Assembly: GCF_023806485.1 (NCBI RefSeq) | Contig: NZ_JAMSLR010000002.1 | Coordinates: 310,001-374,000 of the forward strand | Origin: Thermalbibacter longus | GTDB lineage: Bacteria > Chloroflexota > Chloroflexia > Thermomicrobiales > Thermomicrobiaceae | DNA: 64,000 bases | Reading direction: 5' to 3' | Shown: piece by piece, positions 45,167 to 59,829 of the stretch | Layout: every line of letters begins with the position of its first letter | Numbering within the stretch: the first letter of the stretch is position 1 | Notes under the pieces: generated by a model | Told to the model about the DNA's origin: nothing | Database searches by the model: none | What the model saw: only the letters and a program-made list of their open reading frames with translations | Position numbers and translations under genes: made by a program

Positions 45167-46051
45167 ATGACCTCGTCACACGTGGTCTCTGCGGATCACC
45201 GCGCCTTCGCCTTCGATCCCAGCCTGCCGCCTGCCCTGGAGATCGAGCCGGGAGCGATCGTGACGTTCGAGACGAGCGATGAGGCCTACCGGCGGCTCGC
45301 CCTCGGGGAGAGCGTCGAGGAGATCGGTCTTGAGCGCTTCAACGCGGTCACTGGGCCTGTGCTCGTGCGGGGTGCGGAGCCAGGGGACGCGCTCCGGGTC
45401 GAGGTGCTAGAGATCGCGATCGAGCGGGCATGGAGCGTCTGGCTCCCGGGCTTCGGCTGGCTCGGCAGGCAGACGGGGACTGTTCAGGTGCGGCCGGTGC
45501 TGGTCGAGGATGGCTTTGTCTATTTGTCGGAGCGACTGAAGGTGCCGCTGGCGCCGATGATCGGCTGCATCGGCCTGGCGCCGGCAGCCGGCGAGAGCTC
45601 GACGTTCAGCCCGGCCTATCCCTGGGGCGGCAACCTCGACCTGCGCGAGCTCTCGCCCGGCGCGGCGATCTCCCTGCCGGTGCAGGTGCCGGGTGCGCTG
45701 CTCTCGCTCGGCGATCTCCACGCTGCGATGGGGGGAGCCGAACCGGCGCTGGTGGCCATCGAGGCGGCCGGTCGGGCGACTGTCCGGATTGACCTAGAGA
45801 AGGGCCGGCCGCTGCGGTACCCGCGCCTGCGGCTGGCGGGCGCGACGGCTTGCCTGGGCATGGGTGAGACGCTCCAGATGGCGCAGCGCCGTGCCCTCGA
45901 CCAGGCCTACGAGCTCTTGACCGGCGAGTATGGGCTGGAGCCGTTCGAAGCCTACGCCTACACCTGCGCTCGCGTAGAGTTGCGGCTGGGCGGGCCAGCC
46001 TCGCCGATGGTCGTAGCGGTCGTGCCGGATCCGGAGATCTCCCGCTGGTGA
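45167..46051 (+). CDS. Acetamidase/formamidase family protein
   Basis: 294 residues from ATG 45167 (GAGGAG upstream). EIEPGAIVTFETSDEA, NAVTGPVLVRGAEPGDALRVEV, PMIGCIGLAPAA, SPAYPWGGNLDLRELSPGAAISLPV, GDLHAAMGGAE and AYTCARVELRLGGPASPMVVAVVPDP match the family. The G-D-x-H-A-x-x-G-x-G/A-E segment is the likely metal site. Members hydrolyse small amides such as formamide or acetamide to ammonia and the acid. It diverges from selB across 104 bp. Confidence 0.9.
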   Translation: MTSSHVVSADHRAFAFDPSLPPALEIEPGAIVTFETSDEAYRRLALGESVEEIGLERFNAVTGPVLVRGAEPGDALRVEVLEIAIERAWSVWLPGFGWLGRQTGTVQVRPVLVEDGFVYLSERLKVPLAPMIGCIGLAPAAGESSTFSPAYPWGGNLDLRELSPGAAISLPVQVPGALLSLGDLHAAMGGAEPALVAIEAAGRATVRIDLEKGRPLRYPRLRLAGATACLGMGETLQMAQRRALDQAYELLTGEYGLEPFEAYAYTCARVELRLGGPASPMVVAVVPDPEISRW

Positions 46052-46071
46052 GGTGGGAGGGGACGCTGCCT

Positions 46072-46989
46072 TCAGGAGAGATGCGGCCTCTGCAGGCCAG
46101 TGATGGCCCTGAGGGCGCGCGGGATGATCCGCACCTCGACCGGCGTGGTGCCGAGGTCGTTGCCGTCGGCGCGCACCGGGAGCGGCGAGCGTGTCTCGAC
46201 GCGGATATGCTTGCCCGCTAGCGTCATGATCCTCGGGTGGTAGCGGCGGCGTCCGAACGCGATGCCGACGAAGTGCCGCAACAAGCCCCAACGTGAAAAG
46301 CGACGGAAGAGCACGACGTCGAGCAGCCCGTCGTCGAGCCGCGCATCCGGTGCGACCGTCAGCCCCGCCCCGACGTAGGGCCCGTTGGCGATCACCACAG
46401 CCAGCGCGCGGGCGGTGAACGGCCGATTGTCGATCAGCAGCCTCACTCTCCGTGGCCGGTAGCGCCGGACAGTGCGCAGGAACGCCATTGGGGAGCTGAA
46501 CTGGCCTTGCTGGAGCTGGTCGACGAAGCGGAAGACCTCGCTGCTCAGGCCGATCGAGACGCCCTCGAAGAAGCGCTGCCCGTCGACCTCGCCGACATCG
46601 ATCGGCACCGGTGGCGCGGTCGCCAGCAGCGCCGCCGCTTGGTCGAGCTCCCGCGGGATTTCCAGCATCCGCGCGATGTTCATCACGCTGCCGAGCGGCA
46701 GGATCCCGAGCGTCGCCCGGCTCCCGATTACTGCGCCGGCGACCATCCGGGCCGTGCCATCGCCGCCGGCCGCGACCACCAGCTCGACGCCGCGCTCGAC
46801 CGCCGCTTGCGCCAGCAGCGGGATCGCATCGGGCTCGTCCGGCACCATGAGCTCGTAGCGCAGGCCGGCGAGATCGAGGGCGCGCGCGATCTCCTCGGTC
46901 GCGGCGACGTTCGTCGAGACAGGCCCGCGGCGCCCGGCCTCGGGGTTGAGGATCACAATCGCGTGGCGGGACGCTGGCAGGTCGGTCAC
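46072..46989 (-). CDS. Diacylglycerol/sphingosine kinase-family lipid kinase (YegS-like)
   Basis: 305 residues from a GTG with AGGAG upstream. The nucleotide-binding motif VVAAGGDGTARMVAGA (GGDGT at 75-79) and LGILPLGSVMNIAR are family marks. The C-terminal beta-sandwich has AVVIANGPYVGAGLTVAPDARLDDG and VRADGNDLG. It phosphorylates a lipid or lipid-like alcohol at the membrane. It converges with the acetamidase gene and lies downstream of the M20 gene in the same direction. Confidence 0.92.
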   Translation of the reverse strand: MTDLPASRHAIVILNPEAGRRGPVSTNVAATEEIARALDLAGLRYELMVPDEPDAIPLLAQAAVERGVELVVAAGGDGTARMVAGAVIGSRATLGILPLGSVMNIARMLEIPRELDQAAALLATAPPVPIDVGEVDGQRFFEGVSIGLSSEVFRFVDQLQQGQFSSPMAFLRTVRRYRPRRVRLLIDNRPFTARALAVVIANGPYVGAGLTVAPDARLDDGLLDVVLFRRFSRWGLLRHFVGIAFGRRRYHPRIMTLAGKHIRVETRSPLPVRADGNDLGTTPVEVRIIPRALRAITGLQRPHLS

Positions 46990-47043
46990 GTCAGCTCCTG
47001 GAGGAGAAGAGAAGAGTGCGGCGTTGCTGGCTTCGGCCCTGTC

Positions 47044-48249
47044 TCAGCCGGATGGTGGCCAGTGGGCGTGCTCCGCCTTGGCCTGGGCGAGCAGCTCCGG
47101 ATCGGTCAGCAAATCGAACGCGGTCAGAGCCATAGCCTTGGCGACCTTCAGCAGTTGCTCCTGGCCGAACGGCGAGCCTGCGGCTTCGACGACCTGCTGC
47201 GAGTGCCCGGGGATCGGCTCTGGGCTGATGGCGAAGCTTCCGGTCGCCACCGGGATGCGGTGGCTGATGTTGCCCAGGTCGGTCGAGTACATGCCGCGGC
47301 CGGTGTGTTCCCAGCGTATCTCCATGCCGACCTGGCGCATGCGCTCCAGGTAGCGCCGGCCGATCACATAGCTCGGGCGCACATCGTAGCAGGTCACGCC
47401 CTGCTCGATCTCGACCTCGGCACCGGTCATGAGCGCGGCCCCCTCGGCCACCCGGCGCACCTTCTCGAGCACGCGCCCGAGGTCTTCGAGGGTAGCAGCC
47501 CGGACATAGAACCTGGCCGCCGCGTAGTGCGGCACGATGTTCGGCGCGTCACCGCCGTGCGTGATGATGCCGTGGATGCGCGTCTCCATCGGCACATGCT
47601 GGCGCAGCGCGTCGATGCCGGTGAAGAGCGCGATCACAGCGTTGAGCGCGTTGATCCCGTTCTGCGGGTCGGCCGCCGCGTGTGCCGGCTTGCCGAAGTA
47701 CTCGAACGTCAGCTCGGTCACGGCCAGGCAGGTCCCCTCCGGATAGCGCGTGCCGACCCCGGTCTGGTGGCCGGCGTGGTGCACCATCAGCGCGGCGTCG
47801 ACGTCGTCGAAGACCCCGGCCTGCTGGAGGACGATCTTGCCGCCGCCGGCCTCCTCGGCGGGGCAGCCGATGACCTCGAAGATGCCCGCGATCTCGTCCA
47901 TCACCGCGCTCAGCCCGATAGCGGCGGCCAGCCCGGAGGCGGCGATCAGGTTGTGCCCGCAGCCGTGGCCGATGCCTGGCAGTGCGTCGTACTCGGCCAG
48001 CACCGCGACGATCGGCCCGTCGGCCCGGCCGTGGCGGGAGGCGCGGAAGGCGGTCTCGAGCCCGCCGATCGGCTTCTCCACCTCGTAGCCGAATTTTTGG
48101 ATGCTGGCGGCGAGCAGTGCCGATGCCTGGTATTCCTGGAAGGCGATCTCCGGGTTCTGCCGGATCGTCTCCGCGACCTCGAGGATGAGATCCCGATGAA
48201 GATCGATCGCCTCGATGATGCGCTGCTCGAGCTCCTCGCGCGTGGCCAT
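47044..48249 (-). CDS. M20 family amidohydrolase (p-aminobenzoyl-glutamate hydrolase AbgB-like)
   Basis: 401 residues from ATG 48249 with AGGAGG. VAETIRQNPEIAFQEYQAS starts the family. Metal ligands are in VLAEYDALPGIGHGCGHNLIAA (Asp, Cys and His), PAEEAGGGKIVLQ (Glu pair) and ALMVHHAGHQT. The lid domain LTFEYFGKPAHAAADPQNGINALNA provides the dimer His. The sequence closely follows AbgB-type and amidohydrolase M20D enzymes that hydrolyse N-acyl amino acids. Cytoplasmic; substrate not fixed by sequence. Confidence 0.93.
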   Translation of the reverse strand: MATREELEQRIIEAIDLHRDLILEVAETIRQNPEIAFQEYQASALLAASIQKFGYEVEKPIGGLETAFRASRHGRADGPIVAVLAEYDALPGIGHGCGHNLIAASGLAAAIGLSAVMDEIAGIFEVIGCPAEEAGGGKIVLQQAGVFDDVDAALMVHHAGHQTGVGTRYPEGTCLAVTELTFEYFGKPAHAAADPQNGINALNAVIALFTGIDALRQHVPMETRIHGIITHGGDAPNIVPHYAAARFYVRAATLEDLGRVLEKVRRVAEGAALMTGAEVEIEQGVTCYDVRPSYVIGRRYLERMRQVGMEIRWEHTGRGMYSTDLGNISHRIPVATGSFAISPEPIPGHSQQVVEAAGSPFGQEQLLKVAKAMALTAFDLLTDPELLAQAKAEHAHWPPSG

Positions 48250-48354
48250 ACCCGTCTCCCTCCTGCACGCACCTGCGCCGCCACTGTACACCAACTGAGG
48301 CGAGGAGGGCAGGCTCGACTAACAGGACGCTACACGTGTCAGGGATCGTGGGCC

Positions 48355-48876
48355 TCACGTGCCTCGTGGCTCGCCGTCCCCGGGGTGAGAGCCAGGCGCT
48401 GGGCTCGCGCTCGCGTAGCGGGGTGCCGTTGTCTCGACCACGGCCGGCTCGACAACCCTGAAGACCGGGTGGCGAGGGGCCTCGGCGACGAAGTCCTCGA
48501 ACGGATCGTCCGGTGAGACGTCGAAGTAGGGGCGAACCACCGGTACCTGGCGGAGGTACTCCTTGAGAACCGCGGCAGCCTCTTCCGGGGTAACCTCCTG
48601 GATCCGCACCGCCTCGACGCGTCGACCGCGGCTGAGCGTGACGTGCCCGGCCGCCCGCGCGTTTCGCACCCAGTTGACTTCTCCGTACGGCGCGACCAGC
48701 CAGCGTGGGGCGCCCCGCTCGACCAGCGTCACCGGCGTTGTGTACAGCCGGCCGGTCTTGCGCCCCCTGACCGTGAGCAGGTACGTGTGTGGGACCGGCA
48801 GGCCGAGCCGGAGCATGGCGCCCACGAGCGCGTTGACGACGCGTCGCCAGCGCGTGAGACGGTAGGTCCATGCCAC
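48355..48876 (-). CDS. Deazaflavin (F420)-dependent nitroreductase-family protein
   Basis: 173 residues with a split-barrel fold. HTYLLTVRGRKTGRLYTTPV, RWLVAPYGEVNWVRNARAAG and HVTLSRGRRVEAVRIQEV are the DDN/DUF385 signature. Relatives use reduced F420 to reduce nitro-compounds or quinones. The C-terminal 25 residues are Pro/Gly-rich and disordered-looking. It follows the DUF255 gene on the same strand after a 9-bp-stem hairpin. Cofactor use is inferred from the family. Confidence 0.85.
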   Translation of the reverse strand: MAWTYRLTRWRRVVNALVGAMLRLGLPVPHTYLLTVRGRKTGRLYTTPVTLVERGAPRWLVAPYGEVNWVRNARAAGHVTLSRGRRVEAVRIQEVTPEEAAAVLKEYLRQVPVVRPYFDVSPDDPFEDFVAEAPRHPVFRVVEPAVVETTAPRYASASPAPGSHPGDGEPRGT

Positions 48877-48901
48877 GGTGCCGCTGCCTCCAGAGCGAAG
48901 C

Positions 48902-48929
48902 CCTCTCTCCAGGTTTACTCGGAGAGAGG
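48902..48929 (-). terminator. Hairpin between DUF255 gene and nitroreductase gene
   Basis: CCTCTCTCC (48902-48910) and GGAGAGAGG (48921-48929) form a perfect 9-bp stem with a 10-nt loop just after the DUF255 stop. No U-tract follows. Confidence 0.4.
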
Positions 48930-48958
48930 CCGAGGGTTCGACAGCTCCTATTCGCTGA

Positions 48959-51016
<2,058 letters not shown>

Positions 51017-51147
51017 CGGGCACTTCCTCTTCTTCGAGAGCAGATTTCGCGAGGCTGAACTGGCAAGGCCAGAGGGTCGGCCGCGCCATCACGGCATACT
51101 GGCGCCAGCTCGCGCCAGTGCTGGCCATGCTGGGGTCGTCCAGGCCA

Positions 51148-51156
51148 AGCATAGCA
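51148..51156 (-). promoter_or_regulatory. Extended -10 promoter of the DUF255 gene
   Basis: The minus strand reads TGCTATGCT, matching the extended -10 form seen before other genes. It gives a leader of about 125 nt. Confidence 0.45.
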
Positions 51157-51282
51157 GAAGAGCTGTGTTGGGATCGGACATCGATGGCAGACTCAGCGCG
51201 CTCGTGACAGAATCATCCCGACGGGATCACGCGAGTGGGTCATAGCCTCCCGATCTCGATGCCCTCGGAGAGGAGTGCTCAG

Positions 51283-53253
51283 ATGTCTTCCCGAGTGACG
51301 GCACCGTACGGCACCTGGCGCTCGCCGATCACCGCGAGCTGGGCTGCCCGGGGGAGCGTCCGGTTGGGCGAGCTGCGACGAGACACCGGGGCGACGTGGT
51401 GGATCGAGAACCGGCCGGCCGAACAGGGTCGTGCTGTCGTCGTGCGAGCCAGCGATGGGGAGCCGCCGCGCGATGTTACCCCGCCGGGATTCGATGTCCG
51501 CACTCGCGTGCACGAGTACGGCGGGGGCGCATATATCCTCCACCAGGGAACGATCTTCTTCAGCCACTTTCCGGATCAGCGTCTCTACCAGCAGGATCCG
51601 GGACGAGACCCGATCCCGATCACGCCGGAGCCGCCACTGCCGGCAGGCTTGCGCTACGCCGACGGGCGCGTCGCTCCCGGTGGACGCTTCATCGTCGCCG
51701 TGCGCGAGCGGCACGAGGCCGATGGGTCGGTGACCAACGAGCTGGTGACGATCCCGACTGACGCTAGCGCCGCCCCGCGAGTTATCGCGACCGGCCGGGA
51801 CTTCTACGCCGCGCCGCGTATCAGCCCTGACGGCCGGCGGCTGTGCTGGCTCTGTTGGGATCACTCGGCGATGCCCTGGGACGGCACCGAGCTCTGGCTG
51901 GCCGAGCTAGCCGAGGACGGCTCGATCGGCCAGGCTCGCCAGCTCGCCGGTGGGCCGGGCGAGTCGATCACGCAGCCGCAGTGGGGGCCGAACGGCGAGC
52001 TCTACTTCCTCTCGGATCGCACCGGCTGGTGGAACCCCTATCGCTGGCAGGACGGCTCGGAGCCGCAGGCGGTCGTCTCGCTCGAGGCGGAGTTCGGAGA
52101 GCCGCACTGGACCTTCGGCCAGTCGCGCTACGCGGTGCTGCCCGATGGTCGCCTCGTCTGCGCTATCTGCGAGCAGGGTGTCGACCGGCTCGTCGTCGTC
52201 GAGCGCGATGGCCGGCTCAGCCGCCTGGAGGTGCCGTGGCAAGCGATTTGGATGGTGGTTGGCGACCCGGCCCGGGGCGACCGGGTGTGGCTGATTGCCG
52301 GCGCGCCCAGCCTCCCAGCGTCCGTGGTCGAGCTCGATCTCGCCTCGGGACAGTGGACGACACTCTGCCAGAGCGTGACCGATCCGCTGTCTCCTGAGTG
52401 GATCTCTTCCCCGGAGCCGCTCGTCTTTCCCACCGATGGAGGCCGGGAGGCATACGCCTTCTACTACCCACCAACGAATCCCGAGTTTCGGGCGCCGCCC
52501 GAGGAGCGGCCGCCGCTGCTGGTCTTCTGCCACGGCGGGCCGACCGGCCACGTGCGACCGGACTACAACGTCGGCATCCAGTTCTGGACGAGCCGCGGCT
52601 TCGCGGTCGTCGACGTGAACTACGGCGGCAGTACCGGCTACGGACGCGCCTACCGCGAGCGCCTCAAGCGCGAGTGGGGCATCGTGGACGTGCGCGATTG
52701 CCTGAACGCTGCCCGTTACTTGGCATCGAACGGCCTTGTACATCCCTGGCGTATGGCGATCCGCGGCGGCTCGGCCGGCGGCTACACCGTGCTCTGTGCG
52801 CTCACCTTCCACCGCGTCTTCGCCGCGGGGACGAGCTACTTCGGCTTGTCCGACCTGGAAGCGTTCGTGCGCTCGACGCACAAGTTCGAGTCGCGTTACC
52901 TCGATGGCCTGGTCGGCCCGTACCCTGAGGCGCAAGAGGTCTACCGCGAGCGCTCACCGGTTCATTTCGCGCACCGGATCGAGGCGCCGCTGTTGCTGCT
53001 GCAAGGCTCCGAGGATCGTGTGGTTCCGCCGGAACAGGCCGAGCTGATGGTGCAGGCGCTCCGGGCGCGGCGGCGGCCCTACGCCTACCTGCTCTTCCCC
53101 GGCGAGGGCCATGGCTTTCGCCGAGCCGAGACGCTCCAGCGCTGCTTCGAGGCGGAGCTCTCGTTCTATGCCCAGGTGTTCGGCTTCACGCCTGCCGACC
53201 AGATCGAGCCGATTCGGATCGAGAACTTCGCCTCTGGACGGGTCGAGCCCTAG
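51283..53253 (+). CDS. S9 family peptidase (acylaminoacyl/dipeptidyl peptidase type)
   Basis: 656 residues from ATG 51283, chosen for GAGAGGAG upstream; an earlier GTG at 51235 is in frame. An N-terminal beta-propeller (about 1-390) has GGGAYILHQGTIFFSH, RVAPGGRFIVAVRERHE and PQWGPNGELYFLSDRTGWWN. The C-terminal alpha/beta-hydrolase domain has LVFCHGGPTGHVRPDYN, VVDVNYGGSTGYGRAYRE and the triad: S497 in RGGSAGGYTV, D578 in GSEDRVVPPEQ, H610 in GEGHGFR. No signal peptide, so it probably cleaves small peptides in the cytoplasm. It converges with ligA. Confidence 0.94.
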   Translation: MSSRVTAPYGTWRSPITASWAARGSVRLGELRRDTGATWWIENRPAEQGRAVVVRASDGEPPRDVTPPGFDVRTRVHEYGGGAYILHQGTIFFSHFPDQRLYQQDPGRDPIPITPEPPLPAGLRYADGRVAPGGRFIVAVRERHEADGSVTNELVTIPTDASAAPRVIATGRDFYAAPRISPDGRRLCWLCWDHSAMPWDGTELWLAELAEDGSIGQARQLAGGPGESITQPQWGPNGELYFLSDRTGWWNPYRWQDGSEPQAVVSLEAEFGEPHWTFGQSRYAVLPDGRLVCAICEQGVDRLVVVERDGRLSRLEVPWQAIWMVVGDPARGDRVWLIAGAPSLPASVVELDLASGQWTTLCQSVTDPLSPEWISSPEPLVFPTDGGREAYAFYYPPTNPEFRAPPEERPPLLVFCHGGPTGHVRPDYNVGIQFWTSRGFAVVDVNYGGSTGYGRAYRERLKREWGIVDVRDCLNAARYLASNGLVHPWRMAIRGGSAGGYTVLCALTFHRVFAAGTSYFGLSDLEAFVRSTHKFESRYLDGLVGPYPEAQEVYRERSPVHFAHRIEAPLLLLQGSEDRVVPPEQAELMVQALRARRRPYAYLLFPGEGHGFRRAETLQRCFEAELSFYAQVFGFTPADQIEPIRIENFASGRVEP

Positions 53254-53385
53254 GCAGAGCACAGTCCCCGGAGCTGGGGCATGCCCGCGGTCTCTGCGGT
53301 GCGACACGGGACACGTTTCAGCCAGGGCTGCCAGTCTGGGGACTACGGAGACAAGGCCGCCGGCCGTGCCCGTGCAAGAGAGCCG

Positions 53386-57599
<4,214 letters not shown>

Positions 57600-57607
<8 letters not shown>

Positions 57608-59018
57608 CCGCTGTTCGGGCATCCGGTTCGGTACCGACGGCTGGCGTGGCATCATCGCCGATGATTGCACCGTGGAGACGATTCGCTGTGTGGGGCGTGC
57701 CTATGCGGAGTTCCTCTACGAGCAGGGATTGGATCGGCGCCCGCGCGTCGTCTTAGGCTTCGACCGTCGCTTTGCGTCCGATCTCTTCGCCGAGGCACTG
57801 GCGGACGAGCTCTCGCTCGCGGGGGTCGACGTGCTGATGTGCCGGCAGCCGGTACCGACGCCGGTGGTCAGCTTCGTGATCACCCAGTTCGGGGCCGATG
57901 GCGGTCTGGTTGTGACCGCTTCGCACAATCCAGCGCGCTACAACGGCGTCAAGATCAAGACAGCGGCGGGCACCTCGGCACCTCCGGAGCTGTACCGGGC
58001 GCTGGAAGAGCGGATCGCCCGGAGCCAGCCAGGGCCACGGGCGCCGTCCCGAGGGAATATCACCGACGTGCGGCCCCTCGATGCCTACCTGGAGCGCCTG
58101 GAGCGCGTCGCGCCGGTGGAGGCCATTCGGGCGGCGGGCTTCACCGTCATCGCCGACCCGCTCTACGGGACGACGGCTGGCCTGCTGCCGCAGCTCTTGA
58201 ACGGCGATCTGACCAAGTGTGTCGAGATCAATGCCGCGCACAACCCGCTGTTCCCGGGGATCAGCGGTCCGGAGCCCGTGGAGCAGAACCTCGGCAAGCT
58301 CCAGCGCGCGGTCGTCGACGGGCGGGCCACCCTGGGCCTGGCGTTCGATGGCGACGGCGACCGGCTGGGCGTGATCGATGAGCGTGGTGCCTACGTCAGC
58401 GCGCAGCACGTGTTCGCGCTCGTCGCGTTTTATCTCCTCGATCTGCGCGGACTGCGAGGGCCGATGGTGCGCTCGGTGAATGGGTCGGCGATGCTGGATC
58501 GGCTGGCGCAGCACTACGGCGTCACAGTCATCGAGACTCCGAACGGCTTTCCCTATCTGGCGAAGGCGATGCAGGAGCACCGGGCCATCATCGCCGGCGA
58601 GGAGAGCGGGGGGATCGCGGTGGCACTCCACCTGCCGGAGCGCGATGGTCTGCTCTGCGGGTTGTTGCTGCTCGACCTGCTGCGACAGCGTCGCGGGCCG
58701 CTCTCGCAGGTGCTCGATGAGCTAGAAGAGATCGTCGGCACTTGGGCCTACCGTCGCCTCGATCTGCCGCTCCCGCCCGCGCGGCGCGATGCCGTCCGAA
58801 GCCGGCTCCAGAGCGCGGCCAAGCCGGCCAGGCTCGCGGGGCTAGCAGTAGTGGACGAGTCGCGGCTCGATGGGTTAAAGCTCTATCTGGAGAACGGGGC
58901 CTGGGTGCTGATCCGGCCGTCAGGGACCGAGCCGCTGCTGCGCGTGTACGTGGAAGCCCCCGAGCCTGAGCTGGTCGGCCAGCTTCTGGCTGAGGCGCGC
59001 CAGTGGCTGGAACAGTAG
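57600..59018 (+). CDS. Phosphoglucomutase/phosphomannomutase family (alpha-D-phosphohexomutase)
   Basis: 472 residues from GTG 57600. All four active-site loops are present: the phosphoserine S108 in VVTASHNPARYNGVKI, the Mg loop AFDGDGDRLG (250 on), the sugar loop IIAGEESGGIAV and the phosphate loop RPSGTEPLLRVYVE. The start IRFGTDGWRG is typical. It interconverts hexose 1- and 6-phosphates, so feeding glycan or storage sugar synthesis is likely. Whether the sugar is glucose, mannose or glucosamine is not decided by these loops. The start codon lies in the last codons of the nuclease gene. Confidence 0.93.
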
Positions 59019-59094
59019 CAGGGGGAGCGAAGTCCGATCCTTTGGGAGTCGTCGAGGCGGCGAGCGCCTCTGCGTGGAGGATGGAGTCGAGTAG

Positions 59095-59730
59095 ATGAGT
59101 AGCGAACGAGAGCGGTCTCCGGAGGAGATTCTCGAAGACGTGGCGGCGCGGGTGCGCGTCTGCACCAGGTGCGAGCTCCACCGGAGCCGGACTCATGCTG
59201 TGCCAGGAGAGGGGAACCCTCGCGCGGAGGTGATGTTTATCGGCGAGGGGCCGGGGTGGCACGAAGATCGCCAGGGCCGGCCCTTCGTCGGCCCGGCCGG
59301 GCAGTTCCTCAACGAGATGCTGGACAAAATCGGGCTGAAGCGAGAGGACGTCTTCATCACGAACGTGGTCAAGTGCCGCCCACCGGGCAACCGTGATCCC
59401 CTGCCTGACGAGATCGCGGCCTGCGCGCCGTACTTGGACGAGCAGATCGAGGCGATCCAGCCACGGGTTATCGTGACGCTCGGGCGTCACTCGATGGCGC
59501 GCTGGTTCCCGACGGAGAAGATCTCGCGCATCCACGGGCAGCCCCGCCGGTTCGGGGAGTATGTCGTGGTGCCGATGTACCACCCGGCGGCAGCGTTACA
59601 CCAGCCTGCCCTCAAGTCGATCGTTGAACAGGACATGGCCAAGCTGCCGGCGATCCTCGAGGAGGCGCGACGAAGCCAGCACGCACCGGGGGCCGAGGAG
59701 CCGAAGCCGGAGCAGATGCGGCTGTTCTAG
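59095..59730 (+). CDS. Uracil-DNA glycosylase, family 4 (Fe-S type)
   Basis: 211 residues. The iron-sulphur cysteines are C23 and C26 (VCTRCELHRSR) with a second pair in VVKCRPPGNRDPLPDEIAAC. Motif GEGPGWHEDRQGRPFVG carries the catalytic region, and PMYHPAAALHQP is the DNA-binding motif 2. It removes uracil from DNA after cytosine deamination, a hazard at high temperature. A GGAG site precedes the ATG. It lies among other DNA repair genes. Confidence 0.95.
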   Translation: MSSERERSPEEILEDVAARVRVCTRCELHRSRTHAVPGEGNPRAEVMFIGEGPGWHEDRQGRPFVGPAGQFLNEMLDKIGLKREDVFITNVVKCRPPGNRDPLPDEIAACAPYLDEQIEAIQPRVIVTLGRHSMARWFPTEKISRIHGQPRRFGEYVVVPMYHPAAALHQPALKSIVEQDMAKLPAILEEARRSQHAPGAEEPKPEQMRLF

Positions 59731-59787
59731 CAGCCGGCTCCGAGAGCCGTTGCCAGCCCCGGCGCGAGCCAGGAACGTTGGGAGCTG

Positions 59788-59810
59788 TGCTATACTGTGT
59801 CCGGACACAG
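59788..59810 (+). promoter_or_regulatory. Extended -10 promoter and 16-bp palindrome before ftsK
   Basis: TGCTATACT (59788-59796) overlaps the perfect palindrome CTGTGTCCGGACACAG (59795-59810), centred near the expected transcription start at 59803. A repressor bound there would block initiation. Confidence 0.6.
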
Positions 59811-59829
59811 TGAACGTACAGGAAAGGTG

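Noticed and set aside
46507-48516. 669-codon plus-strand frame opposite the lipid kinase and M20 genes
   Set aside because: Antisense of two well-supported genes; no motifs.
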